From Yoonia sp. F2084L (GTDB lineage Bacteria; Pseudomonadota; Alphaproteobacteria; Rhodobacterales; Rhodobacteraceae): a stretch of DNA of 64,000 nt. Below, in pieces: positions 62,145 through 64,000 of the stretch. Location of the stretch: NCBI RefSeq assembly GCF_023015625.1, contig NZ_JALKAH010000001.1:620001-684000 (forward strand). Direction: 5' to 3'. The translations under genes and the position numbers were made by a program. The notes beneath the pieces were generated by a model. That model did not search any database. It worked only from the letters and a program-made list of their open reading frames with translations, and was not told the origin of the DNA. Every line of letters begins with the position of its first letter. Within the stretch, counting starts at the first letter, position 1.

Positions 62145-63818
62145 TTATTCGGCTGGAACGCCCTCTTCCGGCACGGTTGATGCGACACCCTCGGCTTCGC
62201 GACGGCTGTCGCGCCAGATGCCCTTGATCAGCGAAATGCCCATCAAAACCATCACAACGCTGAACGGCAGTGCACCGATTACCATCGCTGTCTGGATCGC
62301 ACCCAGACCGCCCGCGATGATCAGACCACCCACAACCAGCGCAAGTGCCGCACCCCAGAACAGGATATGTGGACGCGCCTTTGGACCTTCGTCACCGGCG
62401 GCATTGATTGTGTTGATGATCAACACTGCAGAGTCTGCGGAAGTGACCAGATAGGTCAGCAGCAAGATCACGACGATGACCGACATGATCCACGCCAGGG
62501 TTGGTTGCAGTATCACGGCCAGCATCGCAAAAAGCTGATCCGACTGACCGGCCCCTGTGATCGCACCGTTCGCGTCACCGTTCAGTTCCAGATCAATGGC
62601 CGTGCCACCGACCAGCGCGAACCAGACAAAGCACATGACCGCAGGAATGATCAAAGCGCCCAGCACGTATTCACGCACCGTCCGCCCACGCGAGATACGC
62701 GCAAGGAACACACCCACAAACGGTGCAAACGCGATCCACCAAGCCCAGTAGAAAATGGTCCAACCACCCTGCCAGGCGGCTAGCGCATCACCCTGTTCGG
62801 TGCCGTCGGCTGCCCATACAGTGAAGATATTGCCGGGAATAGACACAAGGTAGTCCCATATGCCGACAAACAGCGCCGTCAGACCAAAGAGGGTCGATCC
62901 GAAGATGATGAAGAACGCGAGGATGAAAAAGCTCAGCCCCATGTTGATGTTCGACAACCACTTGATGCCCTTGCCCACGCCGGACAACGCCGAAAGCGTC
63001 GAGGCACCCATGATCACGATCAATGCTACGATGATCGCCATCGTGGATGAGCTCTGCTCACCAGCGGCGTTGGTGCTGTAAAGCCATTCGCCAAAGCCAA
63101 TGCGATACAGGCCGGAAATGAATTGCTCGACACCAAAGCCAAGCGTTTGCGACACGCCAAGGACGGTCGCCACAACGGCCACAACATCAATCGTATGGCC
63201 CAAAGGACCTGACAGCGCCTTACCAAAAAGCGGCGTCAGACCGGACCGGATCGTCAATGGCAGACCACGGCGATATGAGAAATAGCCCAAGGCCAAACCA
63301 ACGACGGCATATGATGCCCACGCAGCCAGACCCCAGTGCGTAAAGGACCAGATATATGCATCACGGACGTTGCCTGCGGTGCTGCCTGTGGTTTCGCCCA
63401 TGATCGTCGCTGGGTTCGATGCCCAGTGATACATCGGTTCAGCGGTCGCGAATGTCAGCATGCCGATACCAATACCGGCACCGAACATCATGGAAAACCA
63501 AGAGAAATTTGAAAACTCCGGTTTGTCGTCGGGCATACCCAGTTTCAGCCGCCCGGAAGCAGGCCAAAGCGCCAGCCCAAGGCAGAGAATGACAAAGAAC
63601 GCCATTGCAAAGACGTACCAATAGTTGAACGACGCTAGGATAAACCCGTTGATGCTGCCCAAAACAGAGGCCGCCTGATCGGGAAACGCGACTGCCCAGA
63701 TGATCAGGGCTCCGACCAATATTTTGGCTGTGATTGTCACATCTTTGGTGAACCCGCGGTAAAACCCGCTTGCCGCTGTTTTGATCGGCAGATCCATAAG
63801 TGGTGGCTTAAGTGCCAT
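62145..63818 (-). CDS. BCCT family (betaine/choline/carnitine/DMSP) transporter
   Basis: 557 residues, about 12 spans. Family signature MFGAGIGIGMLTFATAEPMYHW and the aromatic substrate-box region TIFYWAWWIAFAPFVGVFLARISRGRT. Takes up quaternary ammonium or sulfonium solutes; which one is not readable. The short charged C-terminal tail suggests no long osmosensing domain. AGGGG lies 9 bases before the ATG, and a terminator follows. Confidence 0.94.
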   Translation of the reverse strand: MALKPPLMDLPIKTAASGFYRGFTKDVTITAKILVGALIIWAVAFPDQAASVLGSINGFILASFNYWYVFAMAFFVILCLGLALWPASGRLKLGMPDDKPEFSNFSWFSMMFGAGIGIGMLTFATAEPMYHWASNPATIMGETTGSTAGNVRDAYIWSFTHWGLAAWASYAVVGLALGYFSYRRGLPLTIRSGLTPLFGKALSGPLGHTIDVVAVVATVLGVSQTLGFGVEQFISGLYRIGFGEWLYSTNAAGEQSSSTMAIIVALIVIMGASTLSALSGVGKGIKWLSNINMGLSFFILAFFIIFGSTLFGLTALFVGIWDYLVSIPGNIFTVWAADGTEQGDALAAWQGGWTIFYWAWWIAFAPFVGVFLARISRGRTVREYVLGALIIPAVMCFVWFALVGGTAIDLELNGDANGAITGAGQSDQLFAMLAVILQPTLAWIMSVIVVILLLTYLVTSADSAVLIINTINAAGDEGPKARPHILFWGAALALVVGGLIIAGGLGAIQTAMVIGALPFSVVMVLMGISLIKGIWRDSRREAEGVASTVPEEGVPAE

Positions 63819-63966
63819 TGTATAGTCCCCTGTTGGCTATTTTTTATTCATTCAGCGTACACCGAATCATTGCGTTACCAAACCGATAAACGGCGGGAAT
63901 AGCCCAAAAACGACACCCTCGCCTTTGCCGCAACGCAGCATCTTAGCCCTATTTTAAAGATAAATG

Positions 63967-63991
63967 CCGCCAGTTCCAATGGAACTAGCGG
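63967..63991. other. Hairpin at the window end
   Basis: CCGC-C-AGTTCC (63967-63977) pairs with GGAACT-A-GCGG (63981-63991) with one mismatch. On the minus strand it is followed by CATTTATCTTT, so it may end a minus-strand gene outside the window. The 182 bases upstream of the BCCT gene hold no other feature I can support. Confidence 0.4.
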
Positions 63992-64000
63992 TACGAATCG

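Overview
The window is about 64 kb of compact, mostly core chromosome from an alphaproteobacterium of the Rhodobacterales, most likely the roseobacter group. The evidence is the sciP-ctrA pair next to ligA-recG, a ChpT phosphotransferase, the trgA-trgB-cysK tellurite locus, ornithine-lipid genes olsB-olsA, a very long rplU with a C-terminal extension, DUF1127 and DUF3553 small proteins, and moderate GC content. The genus cannot be fixed from the sequence alone. I see no insertion sequence, prophage, integrase or CRISPR array, and no gene-free stretch longer than 300 bases.

Layout. 1-4 kb: 3' part of gyrA, then two secreted outer-membrane-type proteins. 4-8 kb: trmFO, a methyltransferase, gluQ, hisI, an IscU-like scaffold protein and a 40-residue membrane protein that is easy to miss. 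8-15 kb: recG, ligA, ctrA and sciP on the minus strand, then mnmA and a YHS protein. 15-22 kb: a DUF4336 protein, a P-loop protein, metA (acetyl-CoA type), a hydrolase, ppk2, a TetR regulator, a PagL-like lipid A deacylase and YceI. 22-30 kb: rplM-rpsI, a MocR regulator divergent from a DUF1127 gene, a thioesterase and an enoyl-CoA hydratase, an M32 carboxypeptidase, ctaA and trmJ. 30-39 kb: olsB-olsA, DUF3553/chpT, proA, proB, obgE, three GNAT genes and rplU-rpmA. 39-46 kb: two lipoproteins, a DUF2059 protein, tRNA-Ser(CGA), the four-gene Anbu protease / transglutaminase / alpha-E / ATP-grasp cluster and a sensor kinase. 46-53 kb: an MBL hydrolase, tRNA-Asn, a chemoreceptor, tRNA-Ser(GGA), an AI-2E family permease and an M35 peptidase. 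53-64 kb: alaX, a DUF3772 mechanosensitive channel, cysK-trgB-trgA, cfa, a photolyase, a cysteine-desulfurase-like protein and a BCCT transporter.

A second layer is regulatory. The CtrA pathway is represented by its regulator (ctrA), its inhibitor (sciP) and its phosphotransferase (chpT), and several matches to the CtrA site TTAA-N7-TTAA(C) sit at plausible promoters: ctrA itself, the chemoreceptor, cfa and the Anbu cluster, with weaker ones at olsB and the 40-residue protein. The 40-residue membrane protein also has an alphaproteobacterial LexA box (GTTC-N7-GTTC) 60 bases upstream and its own terminator. That makes it a candidate SOS-induced membrane peptide comparable in kind to Caulobacter SidA, and it is the most interesting lead here. 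The Anbu cluster is the best multi-gene system of unresolved function.

All calls rest on reading sequence motifs by eye. No database search was run, and start codons are chosen from Shine-Dalgarno-like sequence and family knowledge.
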